64,000 nt of DNA, taken from a virus. Of this stretch, positions 18,101 through 26,201 are shown piece by piece. Under the pieces are notes generated by a model, which had not been told where the DNA came from, ran no database searches, and was given only the letters and a program-made list of their open reading frames with translations. The DNA is taken from positions 1 through 64,000 of IMG/VR virus record IMGVR_UViG_3300026097_000015, one strand, 5' to 3'. A program made the position numbers and the translations under genes. The first letter of the stretch is position 1; each line of letters starts with the position of its first letter.

Positions 18101-19419
18101 AAAACAACAATATCGGAGGATCTTCGGGTGGGCTTGCCTTCATGGTTAATCCAAATACCAATATCGGATATTACTTTGAAATAGCAGCCTTAACGGCTAA
18201 CAGTGTAGACGACTATGCGTCATCCGAAAATATTCACAATGTGGTCTTTTATAAAACAAACAGAAATGGAGATAGCGGTCAAGCCGTTCCTATAAAGCTA
18301 TTTGGTGGTATGGCCAATATCATTGTAGACGATGGAAGATTTGTCGGACAGAACAGGATGGCCGCAGAAGAGAGCCCCACAGTCTACGACCTGGCGGTAG
18401 AGTATGAGGATATTGGAACAACTAGAAGATTTTACTTGTACATTAATAACAAAATCGTTGCAACTGTAGACGACGAGTCCCCTCTTCCAGTATTTAATAA
18501 CATGGGTCTTTTTGTTAGAGGTTCCTCTAGAATTATGTTTGAAAACATTTATGCATTAACGAATAACTATTCACAAAATACGGTGTTTGGATTGGACACT
18601 CCAGTATCGTCTATTTTTGATGATGACGAGGTAGATGTCAATGAGTCTTTTCGTAAATATGCAATGAGTGGTATCATCCAATCCACCTATCTATCAGGAA
18701 TAGACCCATCTCAACCTCCAAAGTACAATATATATTTTGAAGAATTTGGAACAATTATGAGAGAGGCTGACTATTTCAATATTCGTTATGATAAGGCTTA
18801 CCCAGCACTGTACGCCCAGCTGTCTCCAACCTTTAATAAAATAAAGGGATATACCGTTTCTGGATTTACTGCAAGTTCGTATGGGGCAGAGTTTTTAATC
18901 TTTAACTCAACTGACACAGCAATTAATTTAGATGAAACTTCTGGAAACTATCTCAGAATTCAAGGAGTAACTTTTACTCAGCAGGCGACCAACGAACTCA
19001 CAGTAGATAACTATTATGAAAGTGTCGGAGACCTTTCTAATCCTGAAATAAGAGGAGACTCTCTAGTGGTCTCTCCATTAAAGGTAAGAGAAGACTATAA
19101 GCAAATAAAGTTCAACAGAACTATCAACGGAAGAAAAGAGTTCGTTCTCGACGCACCTTACATTCAGTCTCAGGACGATGCAAGAGATCTCATGTCCTGG
19201 GTAATATCAAAAGTAAGTGTCCCTAGAAAATCAGTTGGCATAGAGATATTTTCAAACCCAATGCTTCAGCTGGGGGACGTAGTCTCTGTGGACTATCAGT
19301 CAGATCCTGGCATAGATGATATCTTGTCAGCACAGAGTAGGTTTGTAGTATATAATATAGAGTATACAAGAGATGCAAGCGGTCCGTCTATGACTATATA
19401 TCTAAGTGAGGTGGTTTGA
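15124..19419 (+). CDS. Large tail-tip protein with concanavalin-like domain
   Basis: 1431 residues from a GTG overlapping the previous stop. It is the largest protein after the tape measure, in the tail-hub/Tal position. Residues ~930-1160 look like a LamG/concanavalin-type sandwich (GGLAFMVNPNTNIGYYFEIA, later RRFYLYINNKIVATVDDESP), which often binds sugars. The last ~120 residues (KEFVLDAPYIQSQDDARDLM, then QLGDVVSVDY) resemble the C-terminal part of baseplate hub proteins. Role: tail-tip structure and probably host-surface contact. No peptidase motif was seen. Confidence 0.7.
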   Translation: MFQNQELQNHLEESSVIKTRSAVIAEWNLNSSDNILQVGNYRYRPTESESLYNSLPSSFDINDAGNFYTNATYSDVLIDGGLESETETPITFLSRKEKENILYSLEDCFNRNRPRSGINKLRYFEGKFTHHTNLDMASRPRYYMPHKDDTFKYWTSYRQEDGEERGIANTLLNDQHFIDDAAPYVVYKDPILANRIVLKMQTNVGTVDLGPFASNVGPKQDPLFGTSNKTTPVTWSVQTLKNNNWSSIASFNSSSTRSDGTAIVKEDGYLELFYGLIIPERYQSFYFQDTVSSVAMLPNSNTQGYAYLLTSSASDKGTFYVWHNEQYETFVPSYGWQVLEDQTSDQIVYVTELVNPQPFLDGSTGQSVYREIDEIEGIRLAVRTMNKVDATFDLIEMSPRISADLSGRTTAFSVTKPASDLGISGLPVGQLLASTGSLSIFDYDQAFNKNNSESIISKYITQNLKVSFYEAIISSNEEEYYVPIKTMYAEGLPEYNNRDRSVEIQLRDLFYYFESLTAPQILAQNASVSYATSLLLDSIGFSNYVFKRLPEEDEDIIPYFFIPPDTTVAEILSQIAVSTQTAMFFDEYNNFVMMSKNYIMPAEGSRPVDMVLKGSKDSEDTGVVKNSGTKTKLSNIIDVSSQDNKLYNDGRINYTSRYLQRSVGTIKQASLIDRERLWIYKPVLLWEVAPTERVRSVNNEVSNQSSYVLGAIALNSNLSKEVPVVVNNQVINNVIDLGEGVYWVTRYSGYFHANGEVIRYDAVEYNVSGTGNVWINSIQEYQNYFSKLPFNGKIYPTGLVRIYSEPNFETISGVTQLRNGPVAKHGRGQFGTEIVDHFAGLSPYWYDNDNVRGCDMQSEYLFNLSGLDVNTLNLETTGSAGVSNELAKKTTRNSIIKNFLSTSYKSENSINDLYSTQTGTVQSSALIMNGPSFSTTDSPVDFISYVYKPLNNKFRHFGTRMRIVGKIENNEVRGQTGIGSIPYYVSETTNPSQNNNIGGSSGGLAFMVNPNTNIGYYFEIAALTANSVDDYASSENIHNVVFYKTNRNGDSGQAVPIKLFGGMANIIVDDGRFVGQNRMAAEESPTVYDLAVEYEDIGTTRRFYLYINNKIVATVDDESPLPVFNNMGLFVRGSSRIMFENIYALTNNYSQNTVFGLDTPVSSIFDDDEVDVNESFRKYAMSGIIQSTYLSGIDPSQPPKYNIYFEEFGTIMREADYFNIRYDKAYPALYAQLSPTFNKIKGYTVSGFTASSYGAEFLIFNSTDTAINLDETSGNYLRIQGVTFTQQATNELTVDNYYESVGDLSNPEIRGDSLVVSPLKVREDYKQIKFNRTINGRKEFVLDAPYIQSQDDARDLMSWVISKVSVPRKSVGIEIFSNPMLQLGDVVSVDYQSDPGIDDILSAQSRFVVYNIEYTRDASGPSMTIYLSEVV

Positions 19420-19916
19420 TGGTTAGTGCTGTCCCCAACTCTCCTGAGCCAGTGTCCTCAAATTCAGGTTGGAACCAAGTAAAAATAGCTGATCCAGATA
19501 TAATTTTGTTTGAAGATGAGTCTGTACCCATTGAGGTTATGACTAACCTAATTTTTGAGCAGGTGGGCGGTCAAGAGATAATTAACATCTCTCGCAATGA
19601 CTTAATTAATGGTCAAAGTGTTATCTATAGACCGATTAAAAATTTAGAAGATATATATATAAGGTATAACTCTAAGAATATTGTCTCTGTGCAGGACTCC
19701 TCAGACGAAATATTTAACAGCTTTTCTATAAAGTTTGTAAACCACGTACCAGAAGAGGGTAACGGTCCAGCAGGAAGGTATGTGTACATAGATTCTGTAA
19801 CAGGAGACCTAGCTGTTGAGGTAGTTGCGATCGAAAGAAATGAACAGGTTGAGATTCAAGTAGCCAACACAGTAACAAGCTTTGATGATACAATATATAT
19901 AGAGGGTTCTTCATGA
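19419..19916 (+). CDS. Minor tail protein, unknown function
   Basis: 165 residues from ATG 19419, which overlaps the previous stop as TGATG; an in-frame TTG 3 nt upstream is less likely. The sequence is short, acidic and beta-rich (IIFEQVGGQE-like strands, VYIDSVTGDLAVEVVAIER). It is coupled on both sides within the tail-fibre cluster (ATGA with the next gene). A virion role is inferred from position. Confidence 0.55.
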   Translation: MVSAVPNSPEPVSSNSGWNQVKIADPDIILFEDESVPIEVMTNLIFEQVGGQEIINISRNDLINGQSVIYRPIKNLEDIYIRYNSKNIVSVQDSSDEIFNSFSIKFVNHVPEEGNGPAGRYVYIDSVTGDLAVEVVAIERNEQVEIQVANTVTSFDDTIYIEGSS

Positions 19917-21046
19917 TAACAAATACTGGAAAAAACATTCTTGCTAAATACTTAATAGGTCAGGCTCCAGCCTATGCTTCTTATATTGCTGTGGGTTGTG
20001 GAGCACAGCCGTTGAACTCAGACGCAACTTTGGGGGATTACTCAGAGAAAAACTCTTTAGATTTTGAAATGTTTAGGGTGCCGATAACTTCTCGTGGATA
20101 CGTAAATGAAGATGGAATAGACAAAATAGTCTTTACTGCAGAGTTGCCTACAGAAGAACGATACGAAATATCAGAAGTCGGAGTCTACTCCGCAGCTGCA
20201 AACCCTTCAGCAGGTGCCAGGGATAGCAGAAATATATATGCGTTTACGCAAACCGAAAACTGGGAGTATCACTCAGAATCAGAAGCTACTGCCATTCCAG
20301 TAGTCTACGAACCTTTGGACGGAGAGGCAAACAATAATGTCATTAATCAACCTTACGACGTATTTCAGACAAACGCAGATAATAGAATTTTTGCCAATCC
20401 TCAAAGAGTTGAAAGATATGAGAGATGCAGGTTTTTAAATAACATTATCTCTATTGTTGGAGACATGTCAACTATTTCAGAAAATCAGGACGGTAGCCTC
20501 TCTCTGGACTCAGGAAATCACATTCACCTCAATGGCGTGTCAGCCAGCCTAGACCAGAATGCACCTACAGATGAGCTTAGGTTCGCATTTTCTGTTGCCA
20601 ATAAAGATGGCTCATCCTCAGACATTCCCAGTAATATTAAATTAATTGTAGAGTTTGCAGACTCAGATCCTTTCGGAACTGGAGAGTTTGCCAGATTAGA
20701 AGCCAGTCTGGATCATACCCCAGGGGACCCAGAGTTAGACTTTAGTACTAACCGATACTTTGTCGTAACTAGACAGCTTCAAGAGCTTGTGAAAAGCACA
20801 GGATTTTCTTGGAGTCAGATGAATATTGCAAAGGTATATGTTTGTGTTTCGGATAGCCTGGGAAACCCATCTGATCAATTTTATTTAAACATGGACGCAC
20901 TGCGTTTAGAAAATGTGACGATACAGAACCCACTGTACGGCATGACTGGTTACAGCGTTATTCGTGCAGCTAATGCAGAAACTTTGATTAAGGTCGCCAA
21001 CACTACAAACTTTGTAGAGTTCAGGTTTGCCATAGGTGTGCAGTAA
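19913..21046 (+). CDS. Tail fibre / baseplate wedge-like protein
   Basis: 377 residues; ATG overlaps the preceding TGA by 4 bp. The start MITNTGKNILAKYLIGQAPA, followed by YIAVGCG, is the kind of N-terminus seen in tail-fibre and baseplate attachment proteins that include an ERYEISEVGVYS strand. The rest is beta-rich with a jelly-roll flavour (residues ~170-320). Likely part of the receptor-binding apparatus. It overlaps the next gene by TAATG. Confidence 0.6.
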   Translation: MITNTGKNILAKYLIGQAPAYASYIAVGCGAQPLNSDATLGDYSEKNSLDFEMFRVPITSRGYVNEDGIDKIVFTAELPTEERYEISEVGVYSAAANPSAGARDSRNIYAFTQTENWEYHSESEATAIPVVYEPLDGEANNNVINQPYDVFQTNADNRIFANPQRVERYERCRFLNNIISIVGDMSTISENQDGSLSLDSGNHIHLNGVSASLDQNAPTDELRFAFSVANKDGSSSDIPSNIKLIVEFADSDPFGTGEFARLEASLDHTPGDPELDFSTNRYFVVTRQLQELVKSTGFSWSQMNIAKVYVCVSDSLGNPSDQFYLNMDALRLENVTIQNPLYGMTGYSVIRAANAETLIKVANTTNFVEFRFAIGVQ

Positions 21047-21546
21047 TGGCTGACTCAGTTATCCGCAAGGCTATTTACAGGCAGGACGCTCTGCCAGAAA
21101 TTAACGTAGACTTGGAGGGATATCTTATTAGATATCGAATTATATCGGAAGATAGAAACAGAACCTCTCACTGGTCCCCATTGTTTCTGGTCAAGCCTAA
21201 TTACAATTATGTCTCAGGCCTTACCTCAATAGGCAAGTCTGCAGATCACGTGAATGTCATCTGGGATCCAGTGCAAATTTACAAGGATAATAACCTAATT
21301 CGTAATGCAACGGAGTACGACATTTGGCTAAGGTGGGATAAAGAAGACGGTGGCGACTGGATATATTCCGAGAGGGTGGAAGGCACATCATCTATTTTTA
21401 TTATACCCAACACATATTTTATAAATGGTGTAGACCAGGGGGCCAAGCCAAATTCTTTAACAGTAGAAATATTTTTAAAAGGTACTCCAATTACAAGAGA
21501 TAAAGATTTATTAAAAGTGTATACTATTGGACCTGAGACAGTTTAA
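21046..21546 (+). CDS. Minor tail protein with fibronectin-like fold
   Basis: 166 residues, starting in a TAATG overlap. The pattern of aromatic and hydrophobic strands (YLIRYRIISEDRNRTSHWSP, VNVIWDP, YDIWLRWD) reads like one fibronectin type III sandwich. Such domains decorate phage tails and may bind surface glycans. The function is inferred from the pattern and the surrounding tail genes. Confidence 0.55.
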   Translation: MADSVIRKAIYRQDALPEINVDLEGYLIRYRIISEDRNRTSHWSPLFLVKPNYNYVSGLTSIGKSADHVNVIWDPVQIYKDNNLIRNATEYDIWLRWDKEDGGDWIYSERVEGTSSIFIIPNTYFINGVDQGAKPNSLTVEIFLKGTPITRDKDLLKVYTIGPETV

Positions 21547-21547
21547 G

Positions 21548-21556
21548 TGATATAAT
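21548..21556 (+). promoter_or_regulatory. Extended -10 promoter (TGATATAAT)
   Basis: TG-A-TATAAT only 10 nt before the ATG at 21566. AGGAG lies between them at 21557-21562, upstream of the predicted start (~21563). Transcripts from this promoter would therefore lack it, while read-through transcripts would carry it. Confidence 0.6.
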
Positions 21557-21565
21557 AGGAGAGTT

Positions 21566-22009
21566 ATGGCAAAATTACCACTACCCGAAAGAGGACAGCC
21601 CTTAGACCTGTCCTATATTTATCAGATGGCATCTGTGATCAACGAGCTATCTTCCCAAATATCTCCATCGAACTACAAGTATGTAACGCTAGACACCCCA
21701 TCATCTGGTAAGCAAAGCGTAAAGGCCTCAGAGGCAAGGATAATTGGCGGATATGTCTCAGTAGCCGCAAACAGCACCGTTAACGCAGGTAACGAAAGGG
21801 CATTCTCTTACGACTTTCCATCAGATTTTAAATACGCCCCTATAGCTACAGCCACCCCAATTAATATTGGAAACACTCAAGCTGGAAAAGACGTATCCGT
21901 TGTTCTTAAAAGCGTCACAACCTCAAGGGTAGAAGGTGTTGTTAAATTTAACACTAGTGGTGACGTTTCTATTGCCCTTAACTTAATGATAATAGGTATC
22001 CCAAACTAG
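21566..22009 (+). CDS. Small beta-rich virion-like protein
   Basis: 147 residues. After an N-terminal helical segment (LSYIYQMASVINELSSQI) the rest is beta-rich with a lectin-like flavour (ISVAANSTVNAGNERAFS-type strands, VSVVLKSVTTSRVEGVVKFN). Last gene of the tail cluster; such proteins are often fibre tips. It has its own promoter. I do not recognise the family. Confidence 0.5.
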   Translation: MAKLPLPERGQPLDLSYIYQMASVINELSSQISPSNYKYVTLDTPSSGKQSVKASEARIIGGYVSVAANSTVNAGNERAFSYDFPSDFKYAPIATATPINIGNTQAGKDVSVVLKSVTTSRVEGVVKFNTSGDVSIALNLMIIGIPN

Positions 22010-22017
22010 GAGATTCC

Positions 22018-22560
22018 TTGACCAAGAAAAACGGTTATCGAACTAGAGAAGAGTACAACAACTCTCCGATAATACCTGGCAACAAAAAGGTATGGTTTTT
22101 AAATGGAGATCTGGTCAGGGTGCATCATTTAAACAGATCAAACGGAATTATGTCAGTCTACAATATTATAAAAGATCAAATTGAAAGTTGTTTAATATCT
22201 GATTTTAAAAATAATAGACAAAGAGCATACACTGTAGGAGAGACAGCAGATCTCGTAAATAGGCACAAGAAATATATGCCAAGCTTAATGTTGCGTGGTG
22301 TAATCCCTGAGCCAACGGGAAGCCAAAAAGGTGGTGAGCGAGGCTGGCAAGTCAGAAGTTACTATTCAGAGTCACAGGTTAAAGAGATTCGTGATATACT
22401 TGCAACCTATCATATGGGAAGACCTAGAAAAGACAAGCTCATTACAAATGATATAACTCCTACGACACAAGAGTTGCAAAGACGGATGGGTGATGGTATA
22501 CTGACATATACGAGAACAGAAGACGGCAGGTATATACCTGTGTGGAGTGAAAGCATTTAG
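22018..22560 (+). CDS. MerR-like helix-turn-helix DNA-binding protein
   Basis: 180 residues from TTG 22018, preceded by AGGAGA. Residues ~75-130 (YTVGETADLVNRHKKYMPSL, then WQVRSYYSESQVKEIRDIL) have the helix-turn-helix plus wing layout of MerR/excisionase-type domains. It sits at the boundary between tail and replication genes. Possible roles are transcriptional regulator or replication accessory; no partner is evident. Confidence 0.6.
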   Translation: MTKKNGYRTREEYNNSPIIPGNKKVWFLNGDLVRVHHLNRSNGIMSVYNIIKDQIESCLISDFKNNRQRAYTVGETADLVNRHKKYMPSLMLRGVIPEPTGSQKGGERGWQVRSYYSESQVKEIRDILATYHMGRPRKDKLITNDITPTTQELQRRMGDGILTYTRTEDGRYIPVWSESI

Positions 22561-22580
22561 CTTTCAAAGAAGGGTATGAG

Positions 22581-22787
22581 ATGAAAAATTCAGAGACAAA
22601 AGTCAGTGTGACCCTCGGGTATACACTAAACCTTGGCAACTTTCAGTCACTACGTGTTGACCTAGGGGTTGAAGACGACAAAAGAGAAGATGAAAAGGTT
22701 GAAGAGGCCTTTGAGCGTGTCTATGCTTTTGTAGAGACAAAGCTCGCTGAAAAAGTCAAAGAAGCATCTGCTGAGATTGATTCCTAA
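22581..22787 (+). CDS. Small conserved-looking phage protein upstream of the helicase
   Basis: 68 residues; RBS AGAAGGGTATGAG. It contains SVTLGYTLNLGNFQSLRVDL, a beta-hairpin pattern that I associate with short proteins in phage replication modules, then an acidic helix. The stop overlaps the next ATG (TAATG). Function unknown. Confidence 0.6.
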   Translation: MKNSETKVSVTLGYTLNLGNFQSLRVDLGVEDDKREDEKVEEAFERVYAFVETKLAEKVKEASAEIDS

Positions 22788-23095
22788 TGGCAGAACGCAA
22801 AGACCGAATGGCTTTGCTTAGTAGATACTCAAAACTGCATACTTTGCACTACGAGGAAAAGCCAAGACTTAATTTAAATGTGGAGCAGTGGGCTGCTGAT
22901 GCTCTGATAGAATCCTACGGAATGTCTCACTGCTATGATATGATGCAGCACTACTTTGATGCAGCAAGGTCCCCCTCATGGAAGTATTTTGCAAACTATG
23001 CACATGAAGTAGACAATTCTATTAGAAGAGAAAAACAAGATCAAGAAGAGAGGGCTGCTCGTCGGGAGATGGCAGCAAGGTGGTTAAATGAGTGA
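22787..23095 (+). CDS. Helicase-adjacent small helical protein (possible loader)
   Basis: 102 residues, coupled to genes on both sides (8-bp overlap with the helicase). All-helical and rich in aromatic and charged residues (SHCYDMMQHYFDAARSPSWK). Its size and place directly before a DnaB-like helicase are compatible with a helicase loader or replisome accessory, but no loader signature is visible. Confidence 0.5.
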   Translation: MAERKDRMALLSRYSKLHTLHYEEKPRLNLNVEQWAADALIESYGMSHCYDMMQHYFDAARSPSWKYFANYAHEVDNSIRREKQDQEERAARREMAARWLNE

Positions 23096-24308
23096 TGTAG
23101 AGGCAAAGGTCATATCTGCGGTTTTAGAAGACAAACAAATACATGTATTGTTACAGGCAAACGTTGAAAGCTTGTTGCACACCCACGCAGACGTCTGGCA
23201 GTTTATTAGAAACTACTCGGAGCAGAATGCTGCATTGCCTCCAAAAGATTTAGTAATAGAAAACTTTAGAGACTTTCACATGGTAGATGGGGTCGGTGCC
23301 ACTAAGCATCACCTACAAGAGCTTCAAAGTCAGTACTTAAACAACAGCCTTAAAGAAATTATTACAAATGCAGCTTCGGATATCCAGGGCGGTAAAGGTG
23401 CAGGAGCGTTGGAGTTTTTAATCAACAAAACTTCAGAGCTAAAGAAGAACACATCCGTAATTAAAGATATTGATGTTACAGATATACACTCTGCAGTTGC
23501 ATACTACGAAAAGCTCAAAGAGGATCAGGCCTTAGGGTCTGTTGGCATTAAGACGGGGCTTCCAGGTTTTGATAACTATCTACCATCAGGCATTACAAAA
23601 GGACAGCTCGGAGTATTTCTTGCTTACCCTGGTATTGGAAAGTCATGGCTGTCATTATATTTTGCCGTACAGGCCTGGAAGCAGGGAAAGACTCCCATGG
23701 TCGTAAGTCTTGAGATGTCGGAAACAGAAGTTCGTAATCGTGCCTTTACAATTATGGGAGAAGGATTGTGGTCACATCGTAAGCTAAGTGCAGGTGCCGT
23801 CGAAATTGATGATTTAAAACGCTGGCACTCCAAAAATGTAGATGGCAAACCAGAGTTTCATATTATATCTAATGATTCAGGGGGAGAGATTACCCCATCT
23901 GTTTTGCGTGGAAAGATTGATCAGTATAAGCCTGATTTTGTTATTGTGGATTATTTACAGCTAATGTCTCCAAATCAAAAGTCAGAAAACGAAACTGTCA
24001 GAATGAAAAATCTTTCACGTGAGTTAAAGCTTATGGCTATTTCAGAGGAGGTGCCAATTATGGCAATTTCTTCAGCCACACCCGATGATGTAACAAAGCT
24101 AGATACCGTTCCCACTTTGGGCCAGACTGCTTGGTCAAGACAGATTGCTTATGACGCTGACTGGGTTATGGCACTAGGTAGAGGTCCAAACTCCGATGTT
24201 ATTGAATGCGTATTCCGTAAGAATCGTAATGGGTTTATGGGGGAATTTATGATACAAGTAGACTTTGACAAAGGATATTACAGATATAAGGATCTTGAAG
24301 ATAATTAG
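23088..24308 (+). CDS. DnaB-like replicative helicase
   Basis: 406 residues. It unwinds DNA at the fork using ATP. Walker A at ~178-186 (YPGIGKSWL), VSLEMS at ~205, Walker B VIVDYLQLMSP near 285, and a C-terminal RKNRNG arginine-finger region near 380. The N-terminal ~150 residues are helical, as in DnaB. The gene is followed by primase and polymerase, so the window carries a nearly complete replisome. Confidence 0.9.
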   Translation: MSDVEAKVISAVLEDKQIHVLLQANVESLLHTHADVWQFIRNYSEQNAALPPKDLVIENFRDFHMVDGVGATKHHLQELQSQYLNNSLKEIITNAASDIQGGKGAGALEFLINKTSELKKNTSVIKDIDVTDIHSAVAYYEKLKEDQALGSVGIKTGLPGFDNYLPSGITKGQLGVFLAYPGIGKSWLSLYFAVQAWKQGKTPMVVSLEMSETEVRNRAFTIMGEGLWSHRKLSAGAVEIDDLKRWHSKNVDGKPEFHIISNDSGGEITPSVLRGKIDQYKPDFVIVDYLQLMSPNQKSENETVRMKNLSRELKLMAISEEVPIMAISSATPDDVTKLDTVPTLGQTAWSRQIAYDADWVMALGRGPNSDVIECVFRKNRNGFMGEFMIQVDFDKGYYRYKDLEDN

Positions 24309-24311
24309 TTG

Positions 24312-24317
24312 TATAAT
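24312..24317 (+). promoter_or_regulatory. TATAAT -10 giving a leaderless mRNA
   Basis: A perfect TATAAT whose last base (24317) is 7 nt before the ATG at 24324. No good -35 is visible and there is no ribosome site. Confidence 0.55.
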
Positions 24318-24323
24318 AGTATC

Positions 24324-24650
24324 ATGTCTAGTTTGCATCACAAGCCCATAAAAAGGTTTGGCTTTCAGGGAAAGATATATGATGATTCTGCCATAGCGAG
24401 ACTGCGGCAAGAATACAGGAGAATAGTTCTCCTAGAAATGACTTTGTCTGGATATGTTCCAAGACTTGACATAGCAGAAGACTTTACATTAGAATATGAT
24501 TACGAAACACAATACTTTAACTTTAAATTATCGATACATGGAATATACGTAGGAAAGAAGCAGAGCGAATGGATAACAGGGGTAGACGGAGCAGTTCCAA
24601 TATATACTCAGAAGAGCAAATTAAAAGAGTACTCGCAGGATCGGGCATAA
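24324..24650 (+). CDS. Unknown protein between helicase and primase
   Basis: 108 residues from ATG 24324; an in-frame TTG at 24309 lies upstream of the predicted transcription start and was not used. N-terminal basic region (HHKPIKRFGFQGK), then a helix and a beta-rich second half (FTLEYDYETQYFNFKLSIHG). It overlaps the primase gene by 82 bp in another frame. Function unknown. Confidence 0.65.
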   Translation: MSSLHHKPIKRFGFQGKIYDDSAIARLRQEYRRIVLLEMTLSGYVPRLDIAEDFTLEYDYETQYFNFKLSIHGIYVGKKQSEWITGVDGAVPIYTQKSKLKEYSQDRA

Positions 24651-25513
24651 ACGTTGAAACTGACCTGGACTCAGACTTCTTAATCTTTTGTCCGTTTCAT
24701 CCAAATAACAGAACTCCTGCTGGAGAAATAAATAAAGAGACAGGCACATTCTTCTGCTTCTCTTGTCATTATGTATCAGATCTCCTTGGCGTCGTTATGG
24801 AAACAACTGGCAGGACTTACTTTGAGTCTGCCAGGTTCATAAAAAGTAAAGAGTCTGAGGTAGACCTGTCTAAAATTGTTTCTAAAAAGTTAGAGGTCAA
24901 ACAAGAGTACAAGCCTTTTGACGAAGCGCTTATTATAAATTTAAATCAACAAGCATTGAACTCCGATAGAGCCAAGAGCTACTATGATGGTAGGCTAATT
25001 ACGGAAAGCTCCATAAAAAAGTTTTATCTAGGCTATTCTGAAAAACAGGACATGGTAACTATTCCAGTATCAGCTCCAGACGGAATGCCTGTGGGGTTTG
25101 TGGGTAGATCAGTAGAGGGTAAAGTTTTTAAAAATACTCCTGGGCTACCCAAAAGCAAAGTATTATTCAACTTACACAGAGTTAAAGCTTCTGATGTTGT
25201 GTATGTAGTAGAGTCCTCATTTGATGCTATCAGGCTGGACCAGGTTGGTCTGCCAGCGGTAGCGACTCTCGGAGCAAATGTATCAAAAACACAGATAGAG
25301 TTACTAAAAAGATTCTTCAATAACATTATCGTTATTGCAGATAACGATGATGCAGGGGGAAATATGAAAGACAAGATTCTAGACAATCTTGGCGGACGTA
25401 CTTCTGTTTTGCATCTAGATAAACAATATAAAGATATTGGCGATATGTCAGACGAAGGAATAAAAAACTTAGAATATACCTTTGACAAATCAATACAAGC
25501 CATGCTAAAATAA
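24569..25513 (+). CDS. DnaG-like primase
   Basis: 314 residues. It makes RNA primers. A zinc-binding half-site CPFH (~41-44) and CFSC (~63-66) match the CHC2-type finger of DnaG; the TOPRIM domain shows VVESSFDAIRL near 214 and IADNDDAGG near 255 (the acidic metal site). There is no C-terminal helicase-binding domain. The start lies 82 bp inside the upstream gene; IYSEEQIKRVL upstream of the finger looks conserved, so the overlap is probably real. Confidence 0.88.
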   Translation: MDNRGRRSSSNIYSEEQIKRVLAGSGINVETDLDSDFLIFCPFHPNNRTPAGEINKETGTFFCFSCHYVSDLLGVVMETTGRTYFESARFIKSKESEVDLSKIVSKKLEVKQEYKPFDEALIINLNQQALNSDRAKSYYDGRLITESSIKKFYLGYSEKQDMVTIPVSAPDGMPVGFVGRSVEGKVFKNTPGLPKSKVLFNLHRVKASDVVYVVESSFDAIRLDQVGLPAVATLGANVSKTQIELLKRFFNNIIVIADNDDAGGNMKDKILDNLGGRTSVLHLDKQYKDIGDMSDEGIKNLEYTFDKSIQAMLK

Positions 25514-25539
25514 AACACCTAGAATAAAGGAGAGAGACT

Positions 25540-26193
25540 ATGAGCGTTATTAAGGGACTCAAAGATATTAATGCCCTGCTCGACAAACCAAAGTATGAAA
25601 ATACTTCTAAAGTAAGATGGCTCAAGCTTGCAGATGGACAATCAATTAAGATTCGTTTTATTGAAGAGCTCGACGACGAGTCACCACACTACGATGACAG
25701 CAGAGGCCTAGCCCTTGTTGTTAAAGAACACACTAACCCAAAGGACTACCGTCGCAAGGCTGTGGACACCATGGAGACCGAAGGCCGTGACTGGGCCGAG
25801 GAAATGCACCGCAAGGATCCTAAGGCAGGCTGGAGAGCACGTCTAAGGTTTTACTGCAACGTCCTAGTTGACGATGGCATCGAAGACCCCTATGTGGCAA
25901 TTTGGTCAATTGGTGTGGGTAAGCAGTCACCATTCAACACTGTTCGTGAGTATGCTCTAGAAACAGGCAGCATTTCAAACATGACCTGGAAGCTAAAGCG
26001 AAACGGTATGGGTACAGAAACCAGCTATACCCTAATTCCAGGTGGTCCTGATGCTGAGCCGTTCGACTGGGGCAGCTACGAGCCATTTCCTCTAGAGTCA
26101 GCACTAAGCAAAGTGCCATATGCAGAGCAAGAAGCCTTTTATCTAGGCTTCGACTCACCCACCTCATCCGTCACTTCTAATATCGACTGGTAA
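25540..26193 (+). CDS. Probable single-stranded DNA-binding protein
   Basis: 217 residues; RBS AAGGAGAG. KVRWLKLADGQSIKIRFIEE near the N-terminus is the strand pattern of T4 gp32-type phage SSBs, and the acidic ending (SSVTSNIDW) resembles an SSB tail. Codon use is GC-rich compared with neighbours, consistent with high expression. The gene lies between primase and polymerase. Without a structure match the call stays probable. Confidence 0.65.
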   Translation: MSVIKGLKDINALLDKPKYENTSKVRWLKLADGQSIKIRFIEELDDESPHYDDSRGLALVVKEHTNPKDYRRKAVDTMETEGRDWAEEMHRKDPKAGWRARLRFYCNVLVDDGIEDPYVAIWSIGVGKQSPFNTVREYALETGSISNMTWKLKRNGMGTETSYTLIPGGPDAEPFDWGSYEPFPLESALSKVPYAEQEAFYLGFDSPTSSVTSNIDW

Positions 26194-26201
26194 GGAAAAC
26201 T

